Source of the DNA: an uncultured SAR86 cluster bacterium
Lineage (GTDB): Bacteria > Pseudomonadota > Gammaproteobacteria > Magnimaribacterales > AG-339-G14
Assembly: GCA_902627595.1 (NCBI GenBank)
Contig: CACOJO010000001.1
Span: 124,001-188,000 of the forward strand
Direction of reading: 5' to 3'
DNA: 64,000 bases
How positions within the stretch are numbered: the first letter of the stretch is position 1; each line of letters opens with the position of its first letter. The notes below the pieces were generated by a model. The model ran no database searches and was not told the origin of the DNA. It saw only the letters and a program-made list of their open reading frames with translations. Shown here piece by piece: positions 1 to 9,267 of the stretch. A program made the translations under genes and the position numbers.

Positions 1-582
1 ATCTAAGTATGCTCCAATTCCAGCAATCAACCCGCCGCCACCAACAGCGACGAATACAGCATAAAGATTTTCAGGAAATTGTTCAGAAATTTCTAGACCA
101 ACTGTACCTTGACCTGCTATTACCAATGGATCATCAAATGGATGAATGAAATTCACTTTATTTTTTTTACAAAATTTCTTTGACTCGTTAAGAGCATCAT
201 CAAAGTTATTACCAACTAAAACTACTTTAGCTTTTAAATCTCTCACTGCATTTACTTTAATTAAAGGAGTAGTCTTTGGCATGAAAATAGTTGCCTTAAT
301 TCCTAGCTCTTTTGCTGAATAAGCTACACCTTGAGCATGATTTCCAGCAGACGCCGTTGCCACCTCAACAATCTTTTTTGATTGGTATAGATGAGCAATC
401 TTATTGTAAGCGCCTCTAATCTTAAAAGAGTGGGTAGGTTGTAAATCTTCTCTTTTTAAATAAATACTATTTTTTAGTTCTTTTGATAAGAAATCAGCTT
501 TACTTAGCGGTGAAATATTAGCGACCTCGTAAACTTTAGAGTTCTCTATTTTATTTATGTAGTTTTTGATTACTTTTTTCAT
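1..582 (-). CDS. ilvA: Threonine dehydratase, N-terminal part (cut by window edge)
   Basis: PLP-dependent threonine ammonia-lyase, which converts L-threonine to 2-oxobutanoate, the first step towards isoleucine. About 194 N-terminal residues are visible and the gene runs off the left edge. The PLP lysine lies in SFKIRGAYNK (Lys54); a SAGNHAQG loop and the glycine-rich phosphate-binding loop VGGGGLIAG follow. I read the start as the ATG at 580-582. The gene is divergent from rpiA with 54 bp between them, a pairing known from pseudomonads. The C-terminal part is outside the window, so I cannot tell a long regulated IlvA with ACT domains from a short catabolic type or a serine/threonine racemase relative. 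Confidence 0.85.
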   Translation of the reverse strand, partial: MKKVIKNYINKIENSKVYEVANISPLSKADFLSKELKNSIYLKREDLQPTHSFKIRGAYNKIAHLYQSKKIVEVATASAGNHAQGVAYSAKELGIKATIFMPKTTPLIKVNAVRDLKAKVVLVGNNFDDALNESKKFCKKNKVNFIHPFDDPLVIAGQGTVGLEISEQFPENLYAVFVAVGGGGLIAGIGAYLD

Positions 583-636
583 AAAATTTCTTGAAAGCGA
601 GGTATTATACGTAGAGTTCTCTTATAAGCCATAGAC

Positions 637-1314
637 ATGGAAAATTCTAACTCAGAAATCAAACAAGCTGTTGCACGTAAAGCCTTTGAGCACTTGGCAT
701 CAAAGCTTAATAAGGATTGTATTCTGGGCATAGGTACAGGTACCACCACTAATTTTTTTATCCAAGAACTTATCAATCAAAAACCTGAAATTAAAGCCAT
801 CGTGTCTAGTTCAGTCGCAAGCACGCAATTATTGGAAGCGGCAGGCTTGGAAGTTTCTGAATTAAACGACGTTGGTTCTCCAGATTTTTATATTGATGGT
901 GCTGATGAAATCAATGATCGTTTTGAAATGATTAAAGGCGGAGGTGGGGCGCTTACTCGAGAAAAGATTATTGCCTCTGCGTCTAAAAAATTTATATGCA
1001 TTTGTGATTCTTCAAAAAAAGTAAAACTACTTGGAAAATTTCCAGTTGCCATTGAAGTCATTCCAATGGCAAGAAGTTATGTCGCTCGACAGATGGTGGT
1101 AAAAGGAGGAACTCCAGAATACAGAGTAGGATTTTTATCTGACAATGGAAATCAAATAATAGACGTCCGCAACTTAAAACTTAACGTGCCTTATGACTTT
1201 GAAAACGAAATCAATAACATTCCTGGGGTGGTAGCCAATGGCATATTTGCTGCAAGAAAAGCAGATTGTTTGATTATTGATAAAAATGGAGTTCCGGAAG
1301 TTTTAGAGCAGTGA
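637..1314 (+). CDS. rpiA: Ribose-5-phosphate isomerase A
   Basis: Interconverts ribose 5-phosphate and ribulose 5-phosphate in the non-oxidative pentose phosphate pathway. The 225 residues match the usual family length. Visible signatures are the phosphate loop GIGTGTT (31-37), the catalytic DGADEI (87-92) and KGGGGALTREK (100-110), which hold the acidic and lysine residues used in proton transfer. The ATG has no Shine-Dalgarno sequence before it. The 3' end overlaps the convergent glutathione peroxidase gene by 12 bp. Confidence 0.96.
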   Translation: MENSNSEIKQAVARKAFEHLASKLNKDCILGIGTGTTTNFFIQELINQKPEIKAIVSSSVASTQLLEAAGLEVSELNDVGSPDFYIDGADEINDRFEMIKGGGGALTREKIIASASKKFICICDSSKKVKLLGKFPVAIEVIPMARSYVARQMVVKGGTPEYRVGFLSDNGNQIIDVRNLKLNVPYDFENEINNIPGVVANGIFAARKADCLIIDKNGVPEVLEQ

Positions 1315-1905
1315 TTCAATAGCGGAAATTATTTCCTCGCTATCAGGTTCAATATTCTTAGAGAAAGGTTTTAGAACTTCACCATCTTTTGATATCAAGT
1401 ACTTGGTGAAATTCCAATCGGGGGATTTTCCAGTAATCATGGCTAGGTTTTGATAAAAGCTATTGGCTTTTTTTCCTTTAACACTTGATGTAGCAAACAT
1501 AGGAAAGGTGACACCATATTTTGAATTACAAAATTCTTTAACTTGACCCTCATCGCTATATTCTTGAAACATAAAGTCCCGGGAAGGAAAACCTAAAATG
1601 ACAAAATCTTTGTCTTGGTAGATTTCAAATAGAGATTGCAGCGCCTCATATTGATAAGTGAAGCCACATCGACTAGCAACATTTACTGCAAGTACTACTT
1701 TATCTTTATGTTTGCATAAGTTAATGATTTCTTTTGAGTCTAGCACCCGTATGTCGTGATTTAGAATAGCTGGACAGCCTTCTACAGGTATTTTATTTAA
1801 ATCGGGTTGAAAATTGACTGCGTTTAAACTTTCTATTTCTGCACTTCCTTGGGAACAACTAACTAGGAGGAAGGAAAAAACAATTGAAATAAATCTCATG
1901 ATCAT
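1303..1905 (-). CDS. Glutathione peroxidase family lipoprotein
   Basis: Thiol-dependent peroxidase of the GPx family, which reduces hydrogen or lipid peroxides. The first 17 residues are a lipoprotein signal ending in the lipobox LVSC, so the mature protein should be anchored at Cys17 in the envelope. The peroxidatic cysteine is Cys80 in NVASRCGFT. The second family motif is FPSRDF in place of the more common FPCNQF, and WNFTKYLI near the C-terminus is intact. EFCNSKYGV supplies a candidate resolving cysteine, as in thioredoxin-dependent members. The true start may be Met1 or Met3. It follows the L,D-transpeptidase gene on the same strand and overlaps the end of rpiA. Confidence 0.88.
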   Translation of the reverse strand: MIMRFISIVFSFLLVSCSQGSAEIESLNAVNFQPDLNKIPVEGCPAILNHDIRVLDSKEIINLCKHKDKVVLAVNVASRCGFTYQYEALQSLFEIYQDKDFVILGFPSRDFMFQEYSDEGQVKEFCNSKYGVTFPMFATSSVKGKKANSFYQNLAMITGKSPDWNFTKYLISKDGEVLKPFSKNIEPDSEEIISAIESLL

Positions 1906-1922
1906 AAGTTAAATAATAAATT

Positions 1923-2531
1923 TTAGTAAATCAATACTTGTGTACCTTTTCTTACTCTATTGAATAACTTTATAACGTCTACATTTCTCATTCTAATGCA
2001 ACCCAAGCTTGCAGGTTCACCAATTAGCCCTTCTTCTGCAGTACCATGAATATAAATATAACGACTTTTAGAGTCTACATTCCCTCCTTTATTTTTACCA
2101 ACTTCCAAACCATCCAACCATAAAATTCTAGTAGTTATGACATCTTCTTTGATATCAATTTTTTCTGTGATTGGCTTAACCACTTCCCCAGTGAATTTTC
2201 TGGCTTTAAAAACAGAACCTATTTTTGCACCTTTGCCGATCTTTTCTGAAATAACATGTGCTCCGAGAGGAGTTTTTAAACTATTTCGAACACTGCCGAT
2301 TCCATAAGCAGAAGAAGAAATAGGATAAGTTTTACTTGAATAAGGATTTTTTATTGTAAGTTCTTGTTTGGCTAAATTTATTAAAACATGAGTTCGGTTT
2401 TTATTAATTTCTCCAAACTCCTGAAAATTTATATTCTCATAAGATGAAAAATTTATTGGAAGTGAACTACAACTATAGAAAAAGGCAGAACTAAAAATTA
2501 AATAAACTAAATATTTAAAGAAATTTTTCAT
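1923..2531 (-). CDS. L,D-transpeptidase (YkuD domain) lipoprotein
   Basis: YkuD-type L,D-transpeptidase that forms 3-3 peptidoglycan cross-links or attaches proteins to the wall. The N-terminus has a lipobox (FFYS before Cys21), so an outer-membrane or periplasmic lipoprotein is likely. The catalytic motif is complete: HG at 162-163 and SLGCIRM, with the nucleophile Cys178 and the following Arg. No separate LysM or SPOR domain is visible. The 202 residues are short for the ErfK/YbiS group. The start overlaps the end of lnt by 17 bp, which suggests translational coupling, and the Lnt product may acylate this very lipoprotein. Confidence 0.9.
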   Translation of the reverse strand: MKNFFKYLVYLIFSSAFFYSCSSLPINFSSYENINFQEFGEINKNRTHVLINLAKQELTIKNPYSSKTYPISSSAYGIGSVRNSLKTPLGAHVISEKIGKGAKIGSVFKARKFTGEVVKPITEKIDIKEDVITTRILWLDGLEVGKNKGGNVDSKSRYIYIHGTAEEGLIGEPASLGCIRMRNVDVIKLFNRVRKGTQVLIY

Positions 2532-4041
2532 TTCTCTTTAATTTTAATATTGCAGATGTAAAAAAGATAATAACTAATATGAATAAGAAGGGAGTTTTTC
2601 CAACACCTGCATAAGGAGTTTGCCCTGATTTAAGAATTAAATCTTCTTGAAAACTTTCTAAATTAGTTTCTTTGGTAGAAGTTTCAATCTTTTGAATAAT
2701 CTGACCTCGATGATTGATCAAAGCACTGATGCCAGTTGACGTAGATCTGACCAAATATTTTTGGTGTTCGGCTGCTCGAAATCTAGCAATCTGTAAATGT
2801 TGATGTGGCCCTAAACCAGTTCCAAACCAATTGTCATTACTTGCATTGAATAAAACATTGGTCTCTTTACTATTAGATAAGAAGGTATTCTGATAGGCAA
2901 TTTCATAACAAATTGCTGAGGATATTTTAATTTGATTATTGCCGATAATATCGTGACTTTTACCAGGAAATATTTGCGGACGATTAAAATCAAAAAAATC
3001 AAAAAATAAGCTGAAAAACCCTGAAAAAGGAATGTATTCACCAAAAGGCACTAAGAACTTTTTATCGTAAGTGCCTGATATATTTCCAAGCCCAACTAAT
3101 GAGTTATTTATCTCCTCTGATTTAGTTTCTGATAAGGTTCCCATGACCATTCCTAGCATTTTATTTTCATTGACAATATTGTTTCTAAATTCATCAATTT
3201 GTTCTTTTTGAATTAATGAAGTTATGGTTACCTCTGGCCAAAACAAAATAGTTGGTAGAGAAAGATTTTGTATTGGATTTTGAGTTATTTTTATTTTTAT
3301 TTCCTTTTCAATTTTTTTTAATCCTTTTTGCGTCCATTTTTCTTTGATATCGATATTAGGTTGAATAATTATTGCGGAGATTTTTTCAGTTGTTTTGGTC
3401 CAATTGATATTTTCAAGAGACTGATTCCCAATAAAAATGATAGTTAAGATTAATGAAGATAAATATAAAGATTTCTTTTTAGTTAAATCTTTCAAAGCAC
3501 CTAAAAAAGAAAAGAATATTTGAGAGACCAAAACAATAAAAAAGCCTATTCCAAAAACTCCAAGTACGGGAATATAGCCTTGTAAAAAGGGGTTATCTAC
3601 GGCGGTGTAACCAATGTATAGCCATGGGAAACCAGTAAATAGAAATTCCCTCAACCATTCGCTCAATACCCAAGTGGCTGGAAAAAGCAAAAAAATCTCA
3701 TAATTTTCTCTTTGGTTTGTGACAAGTCTAAATAAGGTAAAACTTATAGCCTGAAACAAACTTAAAAAAGCTGCCAACAATAGTGTTAAAAAACTCCCTA
3801 ATATTAAAGAAGCTCCTCCATAAACAGTTATGCTATTTTCTATCCAGAAAATTCCAAATGCCCAAAGACCAAAACCAAAAAAGTAGGAAATAAAAAAAGT
3901 ATCTTTAATGCTTTCCTTTTTTATTAATTGATATAGAAGTCCTGGGATAAGAAGAGTTAAAAACCAATAATTAAAAGGTTGGAAAGCTAAGATAATTAGA
4001 GACCCTAAAATAAATCCAGCGAAAAATTTAGAAAAATTCAC
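2515..4041 (-). CDS. lnt: Apolipoprotein N-acyltransferase
   Basis: Integral inner-membrane enzyme that adds the third acyl chain to the N-terminal cysteine of lipoproteins. The first ~220 residues are a run of membrane segments; the periplasmic nitrilase domain follows. The catalytic triad is visible as Glu270 (FWPEVT), Lys327 (TYDKKFLVPFGEYIP) and Cys376 (SAICYE). The length of 508 residues equals typical Lnt proteins. Translation begins at a GTG (4039-4041). It is co-oriented with two downstream lipoprotein genes (L,D-transpeptidase and glutathione peroxidase), both potential substrates. In E. coli lnt lies beside ybeX/ybeY; those are not here. Confidence 0.95.
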   Translation of the reverse strand: MNFSKFFAGFILGSLIILAFQPFNYWFLTLLIPGLLYQLIKKESIKDTFFISYFFGFGLWAFGIFWIENSITVYGGASLILGSFLTLLLAAFLSLFQAISFTLFRLVTNQRENYEIFLLFPATWVLSEWLREFLFTGFPWLYIGYTAVDNPFLQGYIPVLGVFGIGFFIVLVSQIFFSFLGALKDLTKKKSLYLSSLILTIIFIGNQSLENINWTKTTEKISAIIIQPNIDIKEKWTQKGLKKIEKEIKIKITQNPIQNLSLPTILFWPEVTITSLIQKEQIDEFRNNIVNENKMLGMVMGTLSETKSEEINNSLVGLGNISGTYDKKFLVPFGEYIPFSGFFSLFFDFFDFNRPQIFPGKSHDIIGNNQIKISSAICYEIAYQNTFLSNSKETNVLFNASNDNWFGTGLGPHQHLQIARFRAAEHQKYLVRSTSTGISALINHRGQIIQKIETSTKETNLESFQEDLILKSGQTPYAGVGKTPFLFILVIIFFTSAILKLKRNEKFL

Positions 4042-4066
4042 AACTTATTTTATCTGATTTAAAAAG

Positions 4067-4732
4067 TTATGGACTCAACCAATAGGCTATGTTCTTTTCT
4101 TTGAATATCTTACAAGTCTCAACAATTGGTAAGCCTACAACATTGCTATAGCTACCCTCTAAAGATTCAACAAACAAAGCACCAAAACCCTGAATACCAT
4201 AAGCGCCTGCTTTATCTTTTGGTTCATTGGTTTCCCAATATTTTGCACATTGATTAGCAGTTAAGTTTGCAAATTGAATTTCGGTTTTGACAAGATCAAA
4301 CATCATTTTAACTTCGGCATTAGACTGTGATTCGGTTTCGCCTAAGCAAACACATGTCATGACCGAATGTCTCCTTCCAGAAAACTCAAGGAGCATTGCA
4401 ATGGCATGGTCTTTGTTTTGCGGCTTTCCAAATATTTTGTCATCCATAGTAACAATAGTATCAGCCGTTAAAATAGGTTTATTGGGCAACTTCTTTTTTT
4501 GTCTAATCGCATGAGCAGCAACACATTTTTGATGAGTATTTTTTATAACAAAATCTTCAGGACTTTCATCGGTAAAATTGGACTCATCGAAATCACATTT
4601 AAGGATTTCAAAATTTACTTTTAGATTTTTAAGAATTTCGGATCTTCTAGGCGAACTAGAAGCGAGATAAATATCGAAATTATTTGATTTTTTCTTCTTT
4701 GTAGATAACGTGCTTTTTGACTCTAGGGTCAT
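4067..4732 (-). CDS. maf: Maf family nucleoside triphosphate pyrophosphatase
   Basis: House-cleaning pyrophosphatase (Maf/YhdE type) that hydrolyses non-canonical or methylated nucleoside triphosphates. The signature [13 protein letters not shown] starts near residue 22, followed by [19 protein letters not shown] and [10 protein letters not shown]. The 221 residues exceed the usual ~195 because of an N-terminal lead of about 20 residues. This lead overlaps the end of rpmG by 53 bp in another frame. I found no ATG, GTG or TTG between the rpmG stop and the conserved core, so the long overlap appears real unless a rare codon such as ATT is used. YhdE and YceF subfamilies cannot be separated by eye. 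Confidence 0.92.
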   Translation of the reverse strand: MTLESKSTLSTKKKKSNNFDIYLASSSPRRSEILKNLKVNFEILKCDFDESNFTDESPEDFVIKNTHQKCVAAHAIRQKKKLPNKPILTADTIVTMDDKIFGKPQNKDHAIAMLLEFSGRRHSVMTCVCLGETESQSNAEVKMMFDLVKTEIQFANLTANQCAKYWETNEPKDKAGAYGIQGFGALFVESLEGSYSNVVGLPIVETCKIFKEKNIAYWLSP

Positions 4733-4835
4733 ATTTTTTAAATTCTATTTTGTCTGGAGTTTTGGTCTTATTTTTATCTGTTGTGTAGAAGTGGCCCGTT
4801 CCAGCTGAGGAAACTAGTTTAATTTTTTCTCTCAT
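4680..4835 (-). CDS. rpmG: 50S ribosomal protein L33
   Basis: A 51-residue protein read directly from the minus strand (ATG at 4833-4835, TAA at 4680-4682). It starts [19 protein letters not shown] and ends with a lysine-rich tail, matching L33. It has no cysteines, so it is the zinc-free form, as in E. coli. Its ATG overlaps the TGA of rpmB in an ATGA tetranucleotide, the classical rpmB-rpmG operon. The 3' third overlaps the start of maf by 53 bp. Confidence 0.95.
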   Translation of the reverse strand: MREKIKLVSSAGTGHFYTTDKNKTKTPDKIEFKKYDPRVKKHVIYKEEKIK

Positions 4836-5068
4836 ATCTTTTCACCTCGGTCCCTAATTTCTTTTAAAACAACATCAATGCCTTTTTTATCAATGATTCT
4901 CATCCCTTTAGCAGAAAGAGTAAGGGTCACATATTTATTTTCAGACTCTACCCAAAACTTATGACGATGCAAATTAGGCATAAATTTTCTTTTAGTTTTA
5001 TTTACTGCCTTAGAAACATTGTTCCCTGCCATTGGCGTTTTTCCTGTTACTTGACACTCTTTACTCAT
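4832..5068 (-). CDS. rpmB: 50S ribosomal protein L28
   Basis: L28 of the large ribosomal subunit, 78 residues as expected, beginning [20 protein letters not shown]. Only one cysteine is present, so this is a zinc-free L28. The ATG is preceded by AAGGA, one of the few clear Shine-Dalgarno sequences in the window. It is first in an rpmB-rpmG-maf run and divergent from coaBC, the same neighbourhood as in E. coli. Confidence 0.97.
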   Translation of the reverse strand: MSKECQVTGKTPMAGNNVSKAVNKTKRKFMPNLHRHKFWVESENKYVTLTLSAKGMRIIDKKGIDVVLKEIRDRGEKI

Positions 5069-5107
5069 AATATTCCTTTACAAGAAGTGCTTTATACCAG
5101 AATCCTA

Positions 5108-5143
5108 AGTTCAAAGAAACCTATCTGAGTTATAATTTTTGTA
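5108..5143 (+). promoter_or_regulatory. Candidate coaBC promoter giving a leaderless mRNA
   Basis: A perfect TATAAT (5131-5136) lies only 6 bp before the coaBC ATG at 5143. Transcription would therefore begin on or next to the A of the ATG. A weak TTCAAA (5110-5115) could serve as the -35 element with a short 15 bp spacer. No Shine-Dalgarno sequence is present. Confidence 0.4.
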
Positions 5144-6345
5144 TGGAACAATTGGCCAATAGACAAATTTTGCTTTGCGTCACAGGAGGTATTGCTGCAT
5201 ATAAAGCAGCTGAGTTAATCAGGCTATTTAAAAGCTCTGGCTCTGAAGTTCGAGTACTCATGACTGAAGCAGCCAAAGAATTCATTACACCTCTTACCAT
5301 GCAGGCATTGTCTGGTAATGAAGTTCATTCAGATCTTTTAGATACTAATGCCGAATCAGCTATGGGACACATAGAATTAGCAAGATGGGCTGATGCCATA
5401 GTAATTTCTCCTTGTTCAGCAGATAGCCTTGCAAAACTTGCTGCTGGAAGAGGTGACGACTTAATGTCTGCGGTATGTCTAGCTGCAGACTCTAAAATAT
5501 TTTTTGCTCCTGCAATGAATCAAGGCATGTGGAAGGATAAACGTACAAAAAAGAATCTTTCATTACTAAAAAAACCTGTTTTTCACCAAATCGGCCCTAA
5601 CGAAGGCGATCAAGCTTGTGGTGATGTGGGTCCTGGCAGAATGTCAGAACCCAAGGAAATTATTGAGGAAGTAGCTAAAGAATTTTCTACTGGATTGTTA
5701 GCAGGCAAAAAAGTACTAATCACTGCTGGACCCACAAGAGAAAAAATAGATCCCGTTAGATACATCTCTAACAAAAGTTCTGGAAAGATGGGGTTTTCGC
5801 TTGCTAAAGCTGCTGTTGATGAATCTGCAAAAGTGACTTTGATTTCTGGTCCAGTAACTTTAGATACACCAGAGAGGGTTAAAAGAATAGATATCGAATC
5901 TGCCGAGGAAATGAAAGAACTCGTTACCTCAAATCTATCTGACATCGATTTGTTTATATCAACAGCCGCAGTTGCAGATTTCAAAATGAAAAATGCTGAA
6001 CCTCAAAAAATAAAAAAAGATCAATCCAAAAACATTAGCTTGAGTTTAGAAAAAAATGAAGACATTTTGAAATACGTTTCCGATAACAATCCCAATTTAA
6101 AAATAGTAGGTTTTGCAGCAGAAACTGAAAACATGATTGATAACGCTAGAAAAAAATTATCTTCAAAGAATTTGAATTTAATTGTCGCCAACGATGTCTC
6201 AGATAGTTCTATAGGTTTTGACTCAAACAATAATGAGGTGACATTAATTACTGAAAAAGAAGAATTAAAAATACCTAAAACTTCTAAAGAAAAGATTGCC
6301 AGAAAAATAGTTCAATTTATTTCAAAAAACATCCTTAATGATTAG
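5143..6345 (+). CDS. coaBC: Bifunctional phosphopantothenoylcysteine decarboxylase/synthetase
   Basis: Two consecutive steps of coenzyme A synthesis: CTP-dependent joining of 4'-phosphopantothenate to cysteine, then FMN-dependent decarboxylation. The CoaC half (1-~185) shows the catalytic His76, PAMN (123-126) and the active-site lid Cys159 ([11 protein letters not shown]). The CoaB half shows [16 protein letters not shown] with Asn210 and VADFK with Lys281, matching known catalytic positions. The 400 residues equal the E. coli length. The stop overlaps the dut ATG by 8 bp. Other CoA genes in the window are panB, panC and a type II pantothenate kinase. Confidence 0.97.
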   Translation: MEQLANRQILLCVTGGIAAYKAAELIRLFKSSGSEVRVLMTEAAKEFITPLTMQALSGNEVHSDLLDTNAESAMGHIELARWADAIVISPCSADSLAKLAAGRGDDLMSAVCLAADSKIFFAPAMNQGMWKDKRTKKNLSLLKKPVFHQIGPNEGDQACGDVGPGRMSEPKEIIEEVAKEFSTGLLAGKKVLITAGPTREKIDPVRYISNKSSGKMGFSLAKAAVDESAKVTLISGPVTLDTPERVKRIDIESAEEMKELVTSNLSDIDLFISTAAVADFKMKNAEPQKIKKDQSKNISLSLEKNEDILKYVSDNNPNLKIVGFAAETENMIDNARKKLSSKNLNLIVANDVSDSSIGFDSNNNEVTLITEKEELKIPKTSKEKIARKIVQFISKNILND

Positions 6346-6889
6346 ATGGATTTTGCTCAAATTAGTAGGAATATTCCTGCCTTCCTTAATATCAAAAGCG
6401 GTTAGTCCCGGACAACAAGCAACCTCGAATATAGCACTTAACGTTGAATTTAAAATTCTTGATAACGAACTTGGCGACAAAATTCCTTTACCTAAATTTA
6501 GCACCGCAGGATCTGCAGCATTAGACTTGAGGACTAATATCAAAGAAAAGAAAGTTCTCCAGCCCGATGAGACTTTTCTTTTTTCTACTGGATTTTCAAT
6601 ACATATTAAAGACTCTAAATATGCGGCCTTGATTCTCCCTAGATCAGGCTTAGGGCATAAACATGGAATTGTCTTGGGAAACCTGGTGGGCCTTATTGAC
6701 TCAGATTATCAAGGAGAAATCATGGTCTCTTTATGGAATAGATCCAAAGAATCATTCGAGATTATCCCTGGAGATAGGATTGCCCAGATGATGTTTTTTG
6801 CTGTTACTTCACCTAACTTTAAGTTGGTTTCTGAATTTGATTTCTCAGAAAGAGGCTCTAAGGGTTTTGGTTCCTCAGGAACTAAATAA
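6338..6889 (+). CDS. dut: dUTP diphosphatase with hydrophobic N-terminal extension
   Basis: Trimeric dUTPase that hydrolyses dUTP to dUMP. All five family motifs are visible: [40 protein letters not shown] and the C-terminal [10 protein letters not shown] arm. Usual length is ~150 residues; this one is 183 because of a ~30-residue leader containing [15 protein letters not shown], which looks like a membrane segment or signal. The ATG is embedded in the coaBC stop (8 bp overlap), and I see no ATG, GTG or TTG next to the core (the only alternatives lie within the leader), so the leader may be translated. It ends 1 bp from the convergent typA gene. Confidence 0.94.
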   Translation: MIRWILLKLVGIFLPSLISKAVSPGQQATSNIALNVEFKILDNELGDKIPLPKFSTAGSAALDLRTNIKEKKVLQPDETFLFSTGFSIHIKDSKYAALILPRSGLGHKHGIVLGNLVGLIDSDYQGEIMVSLWNRSKESFEIIPGDRIAQMMFFAVTSPNFKLVSEFDFSERGSKGFGSSGTK

Positions 6890-6890
6890 A

Positions 6891-8678
6891 TTAAAATCTG
6901 AAAGCTTTTTTTCTTAACCTAATCGCTGAAGGAGTTACTTCTACTAATTCATCTTCTTCGATAAATTCCAATGCCTGTTCTAAAGAATGCTCAATATGTG
7001 GAACCAAAATAAGATTTTCATCAGTACCAGAGGCTCTGATATTGGTTAACTGTTTTGCTTTTGTTGGGTTAACCGGTAAGTCGTTGTCTCTGGAATGTAA
7101 GCCAACAATTTGCCCTTTATAAACATTCAATCCATGTCCTACAAAAAGCTTCCCCCTGTTTTGTAAGTTGAATAATGAATAGGCTAAGGTTTTGCCTTCA
7201 GCCATAGAGACCAGGACACCATTTTGACGTGTAGTAATCTCACCTTTTTTTGCAGGACCGTAATGATCGAAGATACTAGTTAGAATTCCGGTGCCACTGG
7301 TCAAGGTAAGAAACTGAGACCTAAATCCAATCATGCCTCTGGAAGGCGCAATAAAATCCAATTTTATTCTTGCCGTTTCGCTCGGTTCCATATTTTTCAG
7401 TTCCGCCTTTCTTGAACCCATCTCTTCCATTACAGGTCCTTGATGTTGCTCCTCAATGTCAATTACTATTTGTTCAAAAGGTTCATGAATTTCGCCATTC
7501 ACTTCTTTTTGAATGACCTCAGGTTTTGAAACTCCCAATTCGAACCCTTCTCGACGCATGTTTTCTATCAAAACCGATAAATGCAATTCACCACGGCCAG
7601 AGACTTTGAATTTATCAGCACTTTCACCTTGCTCAACTCTCAAAGCAACATTACTTAATAATTCTTGTTCAAGACGGTCTTTGATGTTTCTTGACGTTAC
7701 AAATTTACCTTCTTTACCAGCAAACGGGGAATCATTCACTTGAAAGGTCATACTCACAGTCGGCTCATCTACAGAGAGAGGAGGGAGTTGTTCTATTTTC
7801 TCTGGGTTACATAAAGTATCTGAGATATACAAATTTTCAATACCGGTCACACAGACAATGTCACCTGCTTCAGCTTTGTCGACCTCAACTCTTTCCAAAC
7901 CTTCATGACCCAAAACTTGTAGAATTTTTCCTGTTTTTTGTTCTCCTTCAACATCGATCACTACAACTTGATCGTTTGGCTTAACGTTTCCGCGAGATAT
8001 TCTACCGATACCAATTACACCCACATAGCTATTACTATCTAAAGCACTGATTTGCATTTGAAAAGGTTCTTCCAAACTCACAGGGGGTTCGTTCACTTTG
8101 GTAATGATGAGGTCTAAGAGCGGAGACATATCTTCTTCAATATTCTCCAAATCTAAGCCGGAAGTTCCATTCAATGCAGAGGCATAAATTGTAGGAAAAT
8201 CCATTTGTTGATCATTCCCACCCAACCTATCGAAAAGATCAAAAACTTGATCTTGTACCCAATCGGGTCTAGCACTTGGACGATCAATTTTATTTATAAC
8301 TAAAATGGGATTTAGCCCTTTTTCAAAAGCTTTTTGAGTCACAAATCTGGTTTGAGGCATGGGACCATCGACGGCATCAACTAGCAACAAAACCGAATCC
8401 ACCATAGACAAAACTCTCTCAACTTCTCCACCAAAATCAGCATGTCCTGGAGTGTCTACGATATTGATTTTATGATCTTTCCACTTGATGGCAGTGTTTT
8501 TAGAAAGAATCGTTATTCCTCTCTCTCTTTCTTGATCGTTGGAATCTAAGATTCTTTCCGAGCCAATATTTTTTCGATCCAAGGTGCCGGAATGTTCTAG
8601 TAATTTATCGACTAAAGTAGTTTTCCCATGATCGACGTGTGCAATGATGGCGATATTTCTAATAAATTCAGGATTCAT
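6891..8678 (-). CDS. typA: Translational GTPase TypA/BipA
   Basis: Ribosome-associated GTPase of the EF-G/LepA class, involved in 50S assembly and growth under stress or cold. The GTP-binding domain has AHVDHGKTT (13-21), [12 protein letters not shown] and NKIDR. The EF-G-like C-terminal domains follow, and the 595 residues are near the family norm of ~607. It lies 42 bp downstream of the rpmE2-like gene on the same strand, so the two may be co-transcribed. No Shine-Dalgarno sequence is visible. Confidence 0.97.
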   Translation of the reverse strand: MNPEFIRNIAIIAHVDHGKTTLVDKLLEHSGTLDRKNIGSERILDSNDQERERGITILSKNTAIKWKDHKINIVDTPGHADFGGEVERVLSMVDSVLLLVDAVDGPMPQTRFVTQKAFEKGLNPILVINKIDRPSARPDWVQDQVFDLFDRLGGNDQQMDFPTIYASALNGTSGLDLENIEEDMSPLLDLIITKVNEPPVSLEEPFQMQISALDSNSYVGVIGIGRISRGNVKPNDQVVVIDVEGEQKTGKILQVLGHEGLERVEVDKAEAGDIVCVTGIENLYISDTLCNPEKIEQLPPLSVDEPTVSMTFQVNDSPFAGKEGKFVTSRNIKDRLEQELLSNVALRVEQGESADKFKVSGRGELHLSVLIENMRREGFELGVSKPEVIQKEVNGEIHEPFEQIVIDIEEQHQGPVMEEMGSRKAELKNMEPSETARIKLDFIAPSRGMIGFRSQFLTLTSGTGILTSIFDHYGPAKKGEITTRQNGVLVSMAEGKTLAYSLFNLQNRGKLFVGHGLNVYKGQIVGLHSRDNDLPVNPTKAKQLTNIRASGTDENLILVPHIEHSLEQALEFIEEDELVEVTPSAIRLRKKAFRF

Positions 8679-8720
8679 ATAAATGGCTGATTAGGAGCCT
8701 AAACAATCAAGTATGAAAAA

Positions 8721-9197
8721 TTATTTTTCTTCAGAAGAATTAGAAGATTCATCACTGACTTCTTCAACAGAAGTTTCTTCTTTAGGAGCTTCAGAAGGAG
8801 CTGCTTCAGAAGCTTCAATGGTTTCTTTAGCTGAGGATTCAGGAGCTTCTTTCGTTACTTCTTCAACCGGAGCTGAGGTTTTTACATCTTCTTCTACTGG
8901 AGGAGTCTCTTCTTGAAGATTTTCTTCAACAGGAGCAGCTTTAACAGCAGCTTTCTTTTTTGAAAAACGTTTTTTGAACCTTTCAACTCTTCCACCAGTA
9001 TCAATAATTTTATTCTGGCCTGTGTAAAAAGGATGAGAGGCTGAAGATACATCAAGAGGGCAGTAAGGATAAGTATTGCCATCTTCCCATTCTTTTGTTT
9101 GGTCTGTTTCCAATGTTGATGGTATGAGATAGTACTTATCTACACTCACATCATGAAATAAAACAATTCTGTATTCTGGATGAATTTCTTTTTTCAC
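8721..9197 (-). CDS. rpmE2: 50S ribosomal protein L31 type B with long acidic C-terminal tail
   Basis: Residues 1-~80 are a complete type B L31 ([34 protein letters not shown]). The zinc-binding CxxC of type A is absent; there is a single Cys46. Translation starts at GTG (9195-9197). Residues 81-158 form an Ala/Glu/Pro/Ser tail with three PVEE units about ten residues apart and a strongly acidic end. Type B L31 proteins are normally ~85-90 residues, so the tail nearly doubles the protein. It is divergent from priA, as rpmE is in E. coli and pseudomonads. The tail's function is unknown. Confidence 0.92.
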   Translation of the reverse strand: MKKEIHPEYRIVLFHDVSVDKYYLIPSTLETDQTKEWEDGNTYPYCPLDVSSASHPFYTGQNKIIDTGGRVERFKKRFSKKKAAVKAAPVEENLQEETPPVEEDVKTSAPVEEVTKEAPESSAKETIEASEAAPSEAPKEETSVEEVSDESSNSSEEK

Positions 9198-9267
9198 TAT
9201 TCTTCTTGATTAAAAAAATATGCTGCCGCACTATACCAGAAGACTATTTATTCTCAAATAAACTTAA

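Noticed and set aside
8713..8916. Plus-strand Ser/Glu-rich frame opposite the L31 tail
   Set aside because: It is the antisense shadow of the repetitive acidic tail; the minus strand continues from a genuine L31.
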